From NCBI GenBank assembly GCA_001939145.1, contig LSRX01000603.1, positions 69,800 through 133,799 on the forward strand: a stretch of 64,000 nucleotides of DNA. Reading direction: 5' to 3'. The translations under genes were made by a program, and so were the position numbers. This stretch comes from Symbiodinium microadriaticum (Eukaryota > Sar > Dinophyceae > Suessiales > Symbiodiniaceae). Positions 1 to 11,600 of this stretch are shown here, in pieces (the stretch's first letter is position 1; the number at the start of each line of letters is the position of its first letter). The notes beneath the pieces are model-generated. The model searched no databases. It saw nothing but the letters and a program-made list of their open reading frames with translations, and was not told the origin of the DNA.

Positions 1-44
<44 letters not shown>

Positions 45-211
45 GTATAATATAATACAATACAATATAATACAATATAGTATTATATTATATGGTATCA
101 TATGAAATAGAAATAAACTGTTCTATTCTATTATATTCATATATATTATCTTATATTATATTGTGTTATGTTATATTCTATTCTATTCTACTATTTTTAA
201 TATATCTCTAT

Positions 212-257
<46 letters not shown>
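1..257. repeat. AT/TATG/AC microsatellite at window start
   Basis: Pure (AT)n at 1-32 passes into TATG and TATAATA-like tracts, then (AC)n and (TA)n at 212-257. Reading frames through this tract are low complexity and are not genes. Confidence 0.9.
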
Positions 258-261
<4 letters not shown>

Positions 262-327
262 ACATAGCTCGCTAGCTAGCGAGGTAGGTAGGTCGGTAGG
301 TAAACAGATAGACCGATAGATCGCTAG

Positions 328-774
328 AGTCAAGAGGATGCTGGGAAGCCAGGCCGAGCGGACCAATTCAGGGAAGGGCGTGGTGGAAGGCTTTGTCCCT
401 GAGAGGGAACACCACATCCTTCAGAGGGCGGCAAAGCTTCTGGGTTTAAGGCCTTTAAGGGTTTCAGGGTTTTGGGGCGTAGGATTTAGTGGCTGAGGGT
501 CCAAAAGGGGCTTAGGTCTTTGGCGGCCTAGCGTTTAGGGTTTATTTGCACCGGGGGCTTGAAGGAGCCTTAGGCTGAGGATTAGACATGTCAGGAGAAG
601 AAGGTTGGGCCATGAAAAGAACAGCGCATGACATTAGTAGGGCCTGGTAGGGATGACACAGATACCACCCAAACCCTAAACCAAACTCGAACCCGAAACG
701 TCGTGCTGAGGCTTTACTGGGAGGCTCTTTTGACCTGGCACGCCTGCTTTGTCGGCAAAAGCCTACATTACACC
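328..774 (+). CDS. Candidate three-exon segment of an unknown gene
   Basis: Three short open stretches join in phase. Exon 328-443 follows a CTAG acceptor and reads VKRMLGSQAERTNSGKGVVE onward to LQRAAKLL, ending in phase 1 at a GT. Exon 586-646 starts after ATTAG in the matching phase and reads DMSGEEGWAMKRTAHDISRA, ending in phase 2 before GTAGGG. Exon 711-774 starts after CTGAG in the matching phase and reads LYWEALLTWHACFVGKSLHY, ending in phase 0 before GTAACC. The intervening sequence is telomere-like GGGTTTAGG or CCCTAAA material. No family was recognised and the true 5' end is not seen. Three matching phases raise this above a chance open frame, but each exon is short. A possible continuation at 922-942 (GC donor) and 1031-1108 (GTAAGA donor) also keeps phase. 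Confidence 0.42.
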
Positions 775-1547
775 GTAACCCCAGTAGTAAAAGGAAGCCC
801 AGGAACCCGCCTTGCTAAGTCAAGCTTTCAAGTCGTAGGCAGGGGTTCATGACGGGTTTGCGGCTTATGGTTGGACCTTCGCCCAAGTTGCATGCAACAT
901 GCAAACCCAGCAAACTAACAGCTTCAGGCGCGAAGCTACGCCGGCAAGCTCCAAATCCTCAAGCCCTAACCCGACTTGCTCAAAGGCCATACAGCCTCAA
1001 GCCCGGAACTCCAAACCCCAAATACTGAAGTATCACCTGCCCTTGCCGCGCTTGGCCCTCGAAGGAGATACTGGAAGTCTGGATTAGCCCCTCCGCAACA
1101 TGATCCTTGTAAGAAGGCAAAGCCGAATCGGTTTAGGGGGAACAACCAAAATAATGAGATGCTGTTCCAGTGAACGACAAGCAACATTTGAGCTGCTCTA
1201 ATAAGCCGAGACGTTCGTAAGGCTACCGCATGCCAATGGGCCAAAAGTGCATTACACTTGCGAGCAAACCGAAGCATAACCTAAACCCTTGATCGTAAGA
1301 GCAAGCCACTTAACACTACGTGGCAAACCCCTTCATCCTAACTCGTTAGAGCCATCCGCAAAGCTCCAAACCCTAGACCCCGACTGGAACCAAGATAGTA
1401 AGAGCAAACCCTAAACCCTCAACCCTAAGCCCTAAACCCTAGAGCGACCCGAAATCGCAAACCCTCAAACCCTGAACCGAAACTCTTTCGTGCTGCCGAG
1501 CGGCTTGTAGTTCTGCTCCAGCAGCGCTAGTGTGGACCTGGTTTAAT

Positions 1548-1655
1548 ATGAAGATGAATATGAACACCAATATTAGTATATTCATAGTCACATTGACATT
1601 ATGAAGATGAATATGATCACCAATATTGGTATTCATAGTCACATGAATATTGAAT
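1548..1655. repeat. 52-bp direct duplication
   Basis: Two diverged copies of an AT-rich unit beginning TATGAAGATGAATATGA start at 1548 and 1600, each with CACCAATATT and TTCATAGTCACAT. Nothing else is seen here. Confidence 0.7.
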
Positions 1656-1997
1656 CCGCCATACCATAAATTGAAAGGAAGAACACCCATCTCTCGTAGT
1701 CCGAGACTTGCGAAAGTAAGGAGAGGCACCGAAGCCGAGGAATTGTGCTATATTGTACTATGTGATAGCATATTATATTTTATATAAAGCTCTGTTATGT
1801 TATACTCTGTTATGTTACATTGTATTGTATGGCCCTATATTGGCAGAAGCCTTTGGCGGGCAAGCTGTGGATTTTCCAGGGATTTCTGGCCTTTCGACTC
1901 GCCCCACTGTTCATGACGCTTTTGCAACCAATTCCTAAATGTTCAGGGTTGTAGGGGTTCAGAATCTTAGGGTTTTCAGGGGTTTAGGGAGTGGGAG

Positions 1998-2216
1998 GCG
2001 GGTTTGGGATTCAGGAAGCTTACCGGGAATACAAACGACAGCACTCAACTTCCGATGCCTCCTCTCCAAACCATTCCAAACCCTACTTTGTTGAAGACCC
2101 CGGATTTCAGGCGGGTTTGGGATTCGGGAAGCTTGCCGGAAATACAAGCAGCAGCACTCAACTTCCGAAGCCTCCTCTCCAAACCCTACTTGTTGAAGAC
2201 CCCAGAAGTAGCTATG
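1998..2216. repeat. 113-bp tandem duplication
   Basis: Two copies start at GCGGGTTTGGGATTC (1998 and 2111). They share CTCAACTTCCGA, CCTCCTCTCCAAACC and GTTGAAGACCCC, with a few substitutions. The repeat is open in several frames, but nothing shows that it is coding. Confidence 0.75.
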
Positions 2217-2570
2217 GTCTTATAAACAAAGGTCATAATGCAGGTCTTAATAACCAGCGCACATCGAATAAGGTGCATTATGCAAATTTTTGCACTACAA
2301 GGGAAAGTCTGACTTCTGATTGGCCCGACCGTTGAAGCACACAGCACTCCGAGCGAGACCTTAAAGCCTAATTAAACTCTTCTCGCTAGACTCTAAACTT
2401 TCATACAAACCATAGCAATCGTTAAAGTCTGGGAAACTGACAGCTTCCGAAACTGGCGCCGCAAAGTTTTTCGCCGCCGGGAGAAAATGACCCGAATGAG
2501 TGCATCCCATTCGTTGAAGTCGACCTGTCAGCAGAACGACGTCCCGTTCCCGAAACCCTGAATCCTGAGG

Positions 2571-2698
2571 CCATAATTAAGAGTCCTAAGCCATAATTAA
2601 GAGCCCCTAAGCCATAATTAAGAGCCCCCTAAACCATAATTCAGGGCCAACCATAACTAAGAGCCCCTAAACCATAATTAAGAGCCCCAAACCATGCA
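2571..2698. repeat. About 21-bp minisatellite (CCATAATTAAGAGCCCCTAA)
   Basis: Six degenerate copies of a roughly 21-bp unit containing CCATAATTAAGAGCCCC occur in tandem. The unit ends in CCTAA, so it may have grown from a telomere-like CCCTAAA seed. Confidence 0.75.
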
Positions 2699-3536
2699 AC
2701 CCAAGCCCCGACGTCCTGAATATAGAGCCAACACAGCAACCCCTGTTTATAGTAGCAGAGTGAACCCTAAACCTTTGCACCCCAATCCGAAATGGCCTAT
2801 TTTTAGCATCAACTGAGCACCCAGGGTTTAGGGTTTAGAGCTCAGGAGTGTCGAAGAGGACGTCATCGTTGAATCCATGCTTGAATCCGAAGTTTTCAGC
2901 CTACGGAACTGCTGCTTGTGACCTGAAAACCTGAATCCAAGCTTGTCCATCCGAATGTTCCGAGTTTGGGGTTTCGTGATTCTGCAAGTGTGAAGCTGAG
3001 GGCTTAGCTGCATTGGATGGAATATGCCCCTACATCCTAAACTCTAAACCCCCAAAACCTAAACCGTGGCTGGGCTTGGGAGCTCAGGAATGAACGTTCA
3101 GTGTGACGGATTTACGGTTTGGGGTTTGGGAGTCAGTGGTTCTGAGCGCTTCGGAATCTGGGATTCGGATCGTGGTAAGCAGTAAGCATGTTTCCGATCT
3201 GAAGCATCGTGGAAGGGAGACTATAGATCCGAGTGACTCAGAAAGTCCGAATCCAAGACTATATCTTCACTGCGGCTTTGGAGAGTGGTCGTCAATCCTT
3301 GATTGCTTACCAGCCCGACATTCAACAATGAAGCGCGCAATTTGAACATCTTGAGCCACTTCTGTATCTGCAGCCCCGAAACACTTAGTCGGATAGCCCT
3401 AGTAATCCCACACCCTTCCTCAGGGCTTGGTAGCCGTGGTTCCAGGCGAACGACAGTTGAGTGAATCTCCTTGGATACGAGAGGCTTGAGGTATATAGTG
3501 GCGGTTTAGGGTTTACATAGGGTTTAGGAGTTTCAG

Positions 3537-3903
3537 GTGTGCCGAACAAAGCGCGCTTTTGTGGGCGCGCGTCGGCCTGCAGGCTTACCCACCCGAAGGC
3601 CACCCACTTACAACTCTCAGGGCATACGGCTTTATATGCTTCTCCACACAAGTAAGGCGAGAATACATGCACGACTGAAGGAGTGTGTTTTCGGCGCCGT
3701 ATTTTCGTAATGGTGTTACCGAAGTTTTCTGTGAAGGTTGCATTGTGGGGAAGCCTGGTGATTTCGGGGCCGTACCAGGGAACGGGAGCCGCCGCGGGCG
3801 GAATTTGGCGGTTTGGGGTCCCAGATCCTCTGGCTCCCTCGCAGAGTCTCGCTGATGGCTCGACCAGCTACCCCAAAGGCGAGAGTGGGGTGGCGGGCGG
3901 GGT
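3537..3903 (+). CDS. Candidate exon pair, unknown protein
   Basis: Exon 3537-3651 follows GGAGTTTCAG and ends at GTAAGG, both good splice signals. It is open for 38 codons and Arg-rich (CRTKRAFVGARRPAGLPTRR). A second stretch, about 3700-3900, is open for some 70 codons and includes DPLAPSQSLADGSTSYPKGE. It ends at a telomere-like GGGGTTTAGGG that could act as a donor. No family was recognised. The opposite strand is also open over part of 3537-3651, so strand is inferred from the splice signals only. Confidence 0.35.
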
Positions 3904-5442
3904 TTAGGGTTTAGGGCTAAATGCGTAAATCCGAAAAAACCTCAGTTGGAGCAACAAGCCCTGAACCAAGAAACCCCGTCCCTAAACTAGAGTAGACCCT
4001 AGCCCTAAACCTGAAGTAAGCTGCGAGATCGAGTCTTGAGCTTCAGGACATCTTCAGGACTTGATTCGTACAGAGGCCTCGGGGGTTTGGGGCATCGGGA
4101 TTAGGGGTAACCAATCCTACTGGCAACAAGCCTTCAGGCGGCTGAGTTAGGGATCAAGCTTTAGAGTACGAAGCTGGTAATATAGGGGCGAGGCGTCTAT
4201 ATTGAGGCCTCTATATATTAATTCTGCAACGCACTTAGCAGGATTCTCTCCTCCCCTGAATCCCAAGAATCTCCTTAAGCCCGGCCTGTTTGAACACTGC
4301 ATCTGTCTGAAGCACCGAGACCAGTCCAGAGCTAACGGCTTTCATGCCACCCAAAAACCTGAACTCCGAAAGCCGTAACGTCACCCACAAATTCAAGAAT
4401 CTCAACTGAACTCCTGAAGCCTTGTCATAACCCCTTGCAACCTCAAGTCCTGAACCCCATCAACCCTATAGTCTAAAGCCAGGATAAGAGGCCGGTGATG
4501 GAATGAAGCTCCCTGGCGCCACATCAAAGAGCCGAACAGTGCGTGCGAAGAGCCGCACATTCAGCCTCCAGCAAAAGGCTTGCTGGGGCAACCTTAACGC
4601 CTCCAACGCTCTATCCTTTTCAAGGGAAACAGGGAATCAGGGAACTATATTATTGACTCATCACAGGGACGCCTAGATAATTTTTTGGTGCTGGTAAGGG
4701 TTTATGCGATTAAGGACTGCAGCTTTTTGTTGTGATCGTGGCTGAAGGAGTGACGTTAGCGGCGCGGTTCGGAAACCCGATCGGTAGAGGCTTTAAGGGC
4801 GGGGTTTAGGGTCTGTGCTGTTTGGGCTTCAGCAGCCAGTGTAGGGTTTGCAGTGCTCCCTTGAACGGCTTTGGGGTCTTGGTAATGCGAAGCTTGCAGT
4901 TCCGACGCCTGGACTTAGCGGCCTTAGCGTACGTAGCCCCAAACATAGGACATGTTGGCGTGCGGAGTTCGGAGTTCGAAGTTTGCGGTTTATGTCCTAT
5001 GCAGCTTAGTTCCTAGAGCCGTCTTCACCAAAATCGAAGCCTGTTCCCTTTTCAACCATCATGGAAACTCCCACTGGGTTTAGAGCTTGGGGCTTGAGCA
5101 ACTACCCTACACCAACCCAAACTCAAACCTCTGCATGCCGCAACCCCCGAACCCACAACCTTCTAATTCTATGCCCAATGACACCCCCCACCCCAGCCTA
5201 GAACACCCCTAAACCCTAAACCTGTAAATCCTAAACCCCAAACCGCTAAACCCCTAAACCCAAACCCTAGAGTTCAGGGCTTTTAAGGCTTTTAAAACTT
5301 CTGAAAAGCCCCAAAAACAGGGCGATCTCACCGAGCCGAGGAGCGCGAGGCGCGAGAAGCCTGGAAGCGGAGTCTTGTCCCCGGGCTTCGATTTTTCGAA
5401 GTTACAAGGCTTAGGCGTTCAGGGTTTAGAGTTTAGGGTTTA

Positions 5443-5677
5443 GGGCTTGGGGCTTAGGCTTAGGCGGTATAAGATCATGCGCTTAGGGGAATAGATCATC
5501 CCGGTTCGGCTTTGTGTCATGTTGTGTCCTTCACGAAAAGAGGGGGAGTTGGTACCATCGGACCGCCCCAAAGAGCTGGCCTTTCTCACCAGGGTCGGCG
5601 AGCAATCGCTCTGCGAACTCTCCTGAGCCAAGGGGACAAAGGCCAAGAGGGCTTTTCTCTTGAAGGTTTTTTGATGA
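5443..5677 (-). CDS. Candidate exon, strand ambiguous
   Basis: On the minus strand the sequence after CCTCTTAGCAG is open for over 70 codons with ordinary composition (SLGRSDGTNSPSFREGHNMT). No GT donor is visible before it runs into CCCTAAA repeats. The + strand over the same bases is also open (RRAIALRTLLSQGDKGQEGF) and would fit its + strand neighbours. Only one can be right; function is unknown. Confidence 0.3.
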
Positions 5678-5836
5678 CTGCTAAGAGGGCTTTAGGGTTT
5701 AGGGTTTTGAGGACTAAGTATCGTTCTTCCGGGATCAGGATCAGGATGTGAGATGTCTACAGGCCCCTGGGCTCAGCAGGCGCCATGGTAGGGACCACCA
5801 CCTGACCCTAAACCTTTACAAGTAAGGCCCTTGCAG

Positions 5837-5948
5837 GAAGGGAGGCTTGTTAGTCGGAGTCAACATTGTACCGTAAAACAGGGGGTGGTTGCGTCACTGG
5901 GCCTGCGGGCGGAACCTTGTCTTGAATGTCTACGGCTTATTGGATTAG
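5837..5948 (+). CDS. Candidate internal exon
   Basis: The stretch follows the acceptor CCCTTGCAG and is open for 37 codons (EGRLVSRSQHCTVKQGVVAS, then LGLRAEPCLECLRLIGL). It ends at a GTCTTAG that could be a donor. Composition looks coding but no family is recognised. Confidence 0.38.
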
Positions 5949-6109
5949 GTCTTAGGGGGGGGGTTTAGGGTTTGGGGCCTAGGGGCTTGAGGCTTAATTA
6001 GCCTAATTGGGAGGTTTAGGGTATAATGGCTGTAAGGTATGCAGACTATCTCCCGAAGCTACAAACACGGTTAATCCATTAAGATAAAGTGAGCAATTAA
6101 TCCTGTCCT

Positions 6110-6440
6110 TTGCTTCAGTCACTGCTCTCTTTGCGCTTCCAAGATGTGGAGAAAATGCCAAAGAAAATCAGAAAGACAAATGACCAAAATCATGTCACCA
6201 TATGCTTTCTTCATCCAAAATACAATATGGTCAAAATAAGAAGATAAAAACAATTCTGTAAGCAATTATATAATAGTAGAATTTTGAAGGCACAAGAAAG
6301 AACAAGGAAGCTCTGTAGTATTTAACTATAATTAACGCAGAAAGAAATAAGAAACCGAAAACAATAGAAATATAAAGACAACATCTGGAACAGTATAAAC
6401 AAAATAAACGGCACAAAATAATACCAGAGCATTTCCTGAG
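6110..6440. other. AT-rich island without recognisable gene
   Basis: This stretch is markedly AT-rich (long runs such as AACAATAGAAATATAAAGAC) and lacks telomere-like units, unlike the GC-balanced DNA on both sides. Its minus strand holds a 76-codon frame rich in Ile/Phe/Tyr/Leu, as any AT-rich DNA would. It could be a long intron, a transferred organellar fragment or an old transposon; the sequence does not decide. Confidence 0.6.
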
Positions 6441-7076
6441 GCCCATGTCACAAGAACTCAACCCGCAACCCTCAAACTCTAAACCCCTGAATCCCGAATA
6501 AGGCCTAAGGGCCTAAATTCTCAAACCGCTAAAGCCCCCAACAAATAAGCCCTAAAGCGAGTGTCGCTGCAGCATGAGGATGGCGTATCTCCAGGGTGGG
6601 CCCTGGCTGATGCGCTGCAGAAGCTTGAAGATGATCGGGGCTGAGATCTTGTACGGCCTCGGCGAATTTTTAGGGTTTAGGGTTTAGGGTGGAACCTACC
6701 TGTTTTAAGGATCCTTCTTATGCCTTCCTTACATGAAGTCCTTCACAAGGTAGGCTATCTGGTTTGTGAAGGGGCTTGGGGGGTTTTGGGGTTCAGGGAC
6801 GATGTGAGATCTCGAAACCCTAACCCCAAAGTCACGAACAGAAAAACGTGAATCGTCGAGCCTACAGTGCCTGCTTTCCAGGCTACAAAGGCTCCTAAGT
6901 TGCCTTCATACTCAGCAATACACCTCAGCCTTAGCAAGCCTACGATTTAGGCTGAAGATTTAGGCTGATCTCGGGTTCGGGTGTTTGCTGGAAGTCCCTC
7001 TTGTGGTGTTTCAAGCTGCGCTCCCTAACAAGAAAACCCTAAACCCTCAAGAATCCAGACAAGGCTTCGGGTCTTC

Positions 7077-7193
7077 AGCAGCGACCCAGAACAAAAAGGG
7101 CCCAAGCCTTGGAATCAAGCTGTAAAGGCCGAAAGCCTTGAAGCCCGAAAGGGCAGAAGCACAAAAAAGCCCTGGAAAAAAAACGCTTGTTGA
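7077..7193 (+). CDS. Candidate Lys-rich exon ending in a stop
   Basis: Open for 38 codons after a TTCAG acceptor, reading SDPEQKGPKPWNQAVKAESL then EARKGRSTKKPWKKNAC and TGA. The basic composition is coding-like. The minus strand is also open here, so strand rests on composition. Confidence 0.38.
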   Translation, partial: SSDPEQKGPKPWNQAVKAESLEARKGRSTKKPWKKNAC

Positions 7194-7429
7194 GGTTTTC
7201 GGCTTAGGCTTAGGGTTTTTGTGTTCGGTTCCTTCTGGTTTAGGAAGGCAATCGGATCGGTGCAATCCAGGTCTACTCGAACTCTTGGAAACCAATGTAG
7301 CGTAAGGATATAGGCTGGTTCGGTCGACCACCTACCTAAACGCCTCCCAGCAAAGCTTTTAGGTTCAGGGCTTGGGGTTTACGTCTCCGGCTTAGGACGT
7401 TTTGGTGAGCGGCAACGGTTTAGCTTAGG

Positions 7430-8045
7430 GTTCCCTAAACTCTAAACCCCTAAACCCTAAATCCCTAATCCCCTAAACCCCTAAACCTCTAAACCCTAAA
7501 TCCCCAATCCCCTAAACCCTAAATCCCTAATCCCCTAAACCCTAAACCTCGAAACCCTAAATCCCTAAAACCCTAAACCCCTAAACTAACATTTCAAGCA
7601 CCCGAGCCCTTCTGCCCATCAGCAACGGGGCCCCTTGTGGCCAGCCAGAAAACCCCTGGGACGTGAGGCCTTCACACAAAACAGGCCGACATGAATGGAC
7701 CCTAAACCCTAAACCCTAAACCCCCTAAACCCTAAAACCCCAAACCCCTAAACCCTAAACGCCTAAACCCCTAAACCCTAAACCCCATGAATGGAGTCAG
7801 GATCGGCTAGGGTCAGGGTGTCGGGCAGCTTTAGACTACCAGTCTAATCAGTAACCCGAGGCCGAGACCCAGCATTTTCTCTACTCAGGCGCCCTGAGCC
7901 CTAAGCTGTAATCCTCAAGCCCTGAACCCCGAAGTACTAAGAGGGACCTAAACCCCTAAACCCTATAACCCTAAACCAAAAAAACCAGACCCTAAACCCG
8001 AAAGCCCTAAACCCGAACTCCCTAGACCCTAAACCCTAAACTTAT
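7430..8045. repeat. Degenerate CCCTAAA blocks
   Basis: Three blocks of CCCTAAA and CCCCTAAA units (about 7436-7586, 7698-7790 and 7925-8042) are separated by unique DNA. A short open stretch at 7594-7662 ends in GTGAGG. Telomere-like in motif but interstitial and irregular. Confidence 0.85.
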
Positions 8046-8451
8046 GTGCCCCTCAAAAGCTCTAAAGCTGGCCGAACCCGCCCTTGCAGGAACCGAGGCC
8101 AGGACAGGTTCGACCTTCGGAGATCGGTTTTTTTCAGAGGCGTTGGGTTTAGGGTTTTATGGGTTTATAGGGATTTAGGGTTTATAGGGGGTTTAGGGTC
8201 TATAGGGATTTTAGGGTTTAGGGTTTATAGGGGTTTATATAGGGTTTGCAGTAGGATTCAGGGTTTGTAGGGCTTATAGGGTCTAGGGTTGAGGGGTTAG
8301 GGACCCTTGAGGAGCTTGGATGTTCTGCTTTCGGGTTTTGCGCTTTGGGTTGTAGTTTGGGGTTCAGTGTTTGGGGTTTGAGGCAGGCCCTTATGCTGAG
8401 AGTTTAGGCTGTATGGTTCAGAAGCATTGTGCGATTAGCATCCGTCTGCAG

Positions 8452-8713
8452 AAACACCCAGCACAGTCAAATCAAATTCAACAAGAGGCATATCACAACA
8501 AAACTTGCCTTTAGGCTACGGTTTGCAGAGTCTTCACGTCAAACTTCCCAAACGTCGAACATATCCCAAGTCTCAAAACGAAGTGGAGAACTACAGCTAA
8601 GGAATCAGAGGTTGTTGGCCAAAGTGGAGAGTTCTAGATCAGAAGGTTGTCTGGAGGGCGTTCGGGCGCAGGGAGGAGGGTTCGGGAGGGCTTGTGAGTG
8701 CAGGCTTTTCCAG
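8452..8713 (+). CDS. Candidate exon, 87 codons, polar protein
   Basis: The stretch starts after the acceptor CCGTCTGCAG and stays open to a GTTGTAAC donor. The product is rich in Ser, Gln, Arg and Lys (SRQTSQTSNISQVSKRSGEL then QLRNQRLLAKVESSRSEGC), which suggests a polar, possibly coiled-coil segment. The end is Gly-rich. No conserved domain was recognised. The length makes a chance frame less likely than for its neighbours. Confidence 0.45.
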
Positions 8714-8833
8714 GTTGTAACATTCAGCAGGGGTTTAGTGTTCAGGGTTTAGGGGTTAGGGGGTTGAGAGGGAGGCATTTTGCCACTCTGCAGTACTGCA
8801 AGACGCGGGATGCGGGTTTAAGAGTCAACGCAG

Positions 8834-8910
8834 TTTGACGAGCAGGAAAGGGACGCCTTAGTTTTGGTGGCTGGCCGGACCAGCCGTGCAAAGTCATGGC
8901 ATGTCAACCT
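8834..8910 (+). CDS. Candidate short exon
   Basis: Preceded by CAACGCAG and followed by GTAGAC. It reads FDEQERDALVLVAGRTSRAK, then SWHVN. Short, so it needs transcript support. Confidence 0.35.
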
Positions 8911-9264
8911 GTAGACCGAAGCAAGCGCATGTCATTGCCAAATTAAGTGCTGTACCATTTGAAGCCACCAGAAGCCTGCCTGCAACGTAGAAAGCTGAAG
9001 AAATACGATGCCCTAGGATAACCCCCCAATTTACCCACAAAGACCCCCCTTTACAGGAACTCTAACTCAGAGAACCATTGAAAGCAACCTCTGGTAAAAG
9101 AACCGTCCTCGGACAGGCCAGGCCGAGATCTGGGCACGCAGACGTCGAAACGCTTTGGGAGTGGCGTGCGCAGCGCGTCGCCGACGATGACCTCATGCGG
9201 TTTAGGGTTTGGTTTAGGGTTTATTATAGGGTTTAGGGTTCAGGGGGTGAGTCTCTTCCTCTCT

Positions 9265-9269
9265 ACTCC

Positions 9270-9323
<54 letters not shown>

Positions 9324-9332
9324 CTCTCCCTC
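9265..9332. repeat. (CT)n microsatellite
   Basis: A run of CT dinucleotides with a few interruptions. It ends in CGCACGAATGTG, after which 30 codons are open on the + strand (RTNVRAQLYRKIDVPRSCWF); the tract could act as a polypyrimidine tract. Confidence 0.85.
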
Positions 9333-10033
9333 TCGCACGAATGTGCGCGCACAATTGTACCGAAAGATAGATGTCCCTCGATCGTGCTGGTTTTCGTGGG
9401 CTCGGCATCGAAAGCCAAATGCCGAGCTCTTATCTTAAGGGGAATGAGAAGTGTCTCACCCAGGACGTTTCAGGTTTCGGATGGCTGAGGTTTGTAAGTT
9501 ATGCCAGGGGGTAGGGTTTAGGCTTTAGGGTTCAGTGTCTATACCCAGTGGCCCAAGCCCTGCAAACCCGAAACCTCAAACCCCTAAACCCCCTTTTGAA
9601 GAGGATAGGATGAATTTCGCCAGAGTGCCTGGTCCGTTTACGGTCTGGGCTGCGCAGTTTCTCACCCCAAGCCGAAACACTCTAAGCCTTCAATGGCTTA
9701 GGTTAAGACTCCGGCTTCTATAGGGGTTTAGGGGCTTAGGGTTTAGGGGGGCTTCTACAATTGTGTGGAAAGCTCTTATTGGGCTCTTCTCTATCGAAAG
9801 ACGGTGACAGTCTCTATGGCCCAAAGACCAAAGGGACTCACGAACTGGTTTCAAATCACCCAAGACACCTAAAACCCATGCAGCCTCTGAAAAATAGATC
9901 CCTCTAAACTCTTAAACCCTCTTGTAAGCCCGTGGCTTCCAAGTTTGGATATCCCAGTGAAGCAGCGCGATTGCGAGTCTCCTGAGGTGTTGGGTCTTCC
10001 CTGGTTTTGAGATCTCAAGTTCGGGGATTGCAG

Positions 10034-10265
10034 CATTTGAGGGCTTGTGGTCACGATCTTCAAAGGACAGGCTGACAGAACCCCTAAACCCTAAGCCCCA
10101 GAGGAGGGCCTTCAAATCTACTCGACTCAAGTCCTCCTCAACACAGGCATCAATGAACTACGACTTTGCTTGGCCCACGTACTACACGGCCAAGATAGAA
10201 CCCGAGAGTTTTGAAATAAGCCCTGTGATGCCAGAACAATACACGTCAATGAACCAAAACCCCCA
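10034..10265 (+). CDS. Candidate exons of an unknown gene
   Basis: Sequence after GGGATTGCAG is open (FEGLWSRSSKDRLTEP). After a short CCCTAAACCCTAAG break, about 10098-10265 is open (RRAFKSTRLKSSSTQASMNY, then DFAWPTYYTAKIEPESFEIS). The frame runs on into the trinucleotide array. Composition is ordinary. No domain is recognised. Confidence 0.42.
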
Positions 10266-10320
10266 AATCCCTAAACTTGGTGGGGTTGGCTCCAACATCT
10301 GGGCTCGATTCGAGCACGGT

Positions 10321-10323
10321 TTT

Positions 10324-10384
<61 letters not shown>

Positions 10385-10468
10385 GCTGCTGCTACTACTA
10401 CTACTACGACGACGACGACGACGACGACTACTACGACTACTACTACTACTACTACGACGACGACGACT
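10321..10468. repeat. (CTG)n/(CTA)n/(CGA)n trinucleotide array
   Basis: CTG repeats pass into CTA and CGA triplets. Since the period is three, several frames stay open and give poly-Ala/Thr, poly-Cys/Tyr/Asp or poly-Ser/Arg. Whether the array is translated as part of the exon upstream is unknown. Confidence 0.9.
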
Positions 10469-10561
10469 GAAAACTACTACCACCACCATCTATTCTCTAC
10501 TCTCTACTACGAACATCTATGAACTACCGCGACTGCGATGGGCTACGATGGGCTGAGGGTT

Positions 10562-10701
10562 TCTCAGTCCGACGCGTCATGGCCGGCCTGCACCATGCGC
10601 TCCTCGAGATCTATGGTGTAGACCTGCCAGGCTTGCGGGGAAAGCCCAGGGCCTTTAGGAGTCGTCGTGGTTTTCCCAAAAGGGGTCCTATGCACCTATA
10701 G
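10562..10701 (+). CDS. Candidate terminal exon
   Basis: Open for about 46 codons to a TAG at 10699-10701. It reads VRRVMAGLHHALLEIYGVDL, then PGLRGKPRAFRSRRGF and a basic end PKRGPMHL. A TTTCTCAG just upstream could be the acceptor. The composition is typical of protein and ends in a natural stop. No family recognised. Confidence 0.45.
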
Positions 10702-11321
10702 AGTCTAGAGTAGAATGTAGGGGCTTCTATATATTAGGGATTGCTATTACGATGTTAAGGAAGTATGCCCAATACCAGTACATTCACATGTTTGGTTGAG
10801 GGATGCTTACATCCAGCCTAGTAGCCTAGTGGCTTCAGTAAAGCCCTGAAGACCAAAGCCTGGAACATCTCACAACCCTAAACCCTAAACACTGGAACCT
10901 CTCACGGCCCTCAACCCTAAACCCTGAACCCTACACCCTTTCCAGCAGACCGGTGAAGGAGCCCTCTTTGAATCGTTTAAGGCCGTAAACCAGCATTATT
11001 CCAATAACTCCTCCGGAAGCTAAGAGCACCGATTTCCAGGAGAGCAAAAACCTAAACCCTAAACCCAAGAATTGTCAAAAAAACAACAAAACCCTCAAAA
11101 CCTGCAAAAGCCCTCAAGACTAAAACAACCCCAACATTGTCAGACAAAAACAACAAAACCCTGGAAACCTGCAAGAGCCCTTAAGACTAAAACCGATCCC
11201 TGAGCCCTGAAAGCCTGAAAGGGTCTCCCTGTGTCCTGTGAAGATCTGGGTGTGGGGACTGCGATCCTCGAATTTCTGAAAGGGACCAGCTTCCCACAGA
11301 ACCCACTACCCCTTCAGTTAA

Positions 11322-11386
11322 GGAATGCACTACCTTAAATCATAACATTAAGGCCCCCTATAATTTAAGGTATATTCCTTAATTAA
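11322..11386. mobile_element. Small imperfect inverted repeat (MITE-like)
   Basis: TTAAGGAATGCACTACCTTAAAT at the left is mirrored by ATTTAAGGTATATTCCTTAA at the right around about 20 bases, so the segment can fold into a hairpin. A coding-like + strand stretch (11220-11321) ends beside it. Confidence 0.55.
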
Positions 11387-11507
11387 GGAATATAGGGTTC
11401 TCTGGGCACCAGCTTTGTGGAGGGGTTGACCCGGGCACGGAGGGGAGCGCCAAATGGCCGATCCCGCGTGGCAGCCTCCGCGGGGCAGAAGAGGATGCTG
11501 CCTCTGT

Positions 11508-11600
11508 GTTTAGGGTTCAGGGTTTAGGGGTTTAGGGGTTTAGGGGTTTAGGGGTTTTAGGGGTTTAGGGGTTTAGGGGTTTAGGGTTTAGGGTTTAGGG
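11508..11600 (+). repeat. Dense TTTAGGGG/TTTAGGG block
   Basis: About ten consecutive units of TTTAGGGG or TTTAGGG run on the + strand with closely spaced G-runs, so the strand could form G-quadruplexes. Its last TTTAG lies directly at the start of the next candidate exon. Confidence 0.9.

Noticed and set aside
10271..10489. Poly-Ser/Arg, poly-Ala/Thr and poly-Cys/Asp frames
   Set aside because: Products of a trinucleotide microsatellite.
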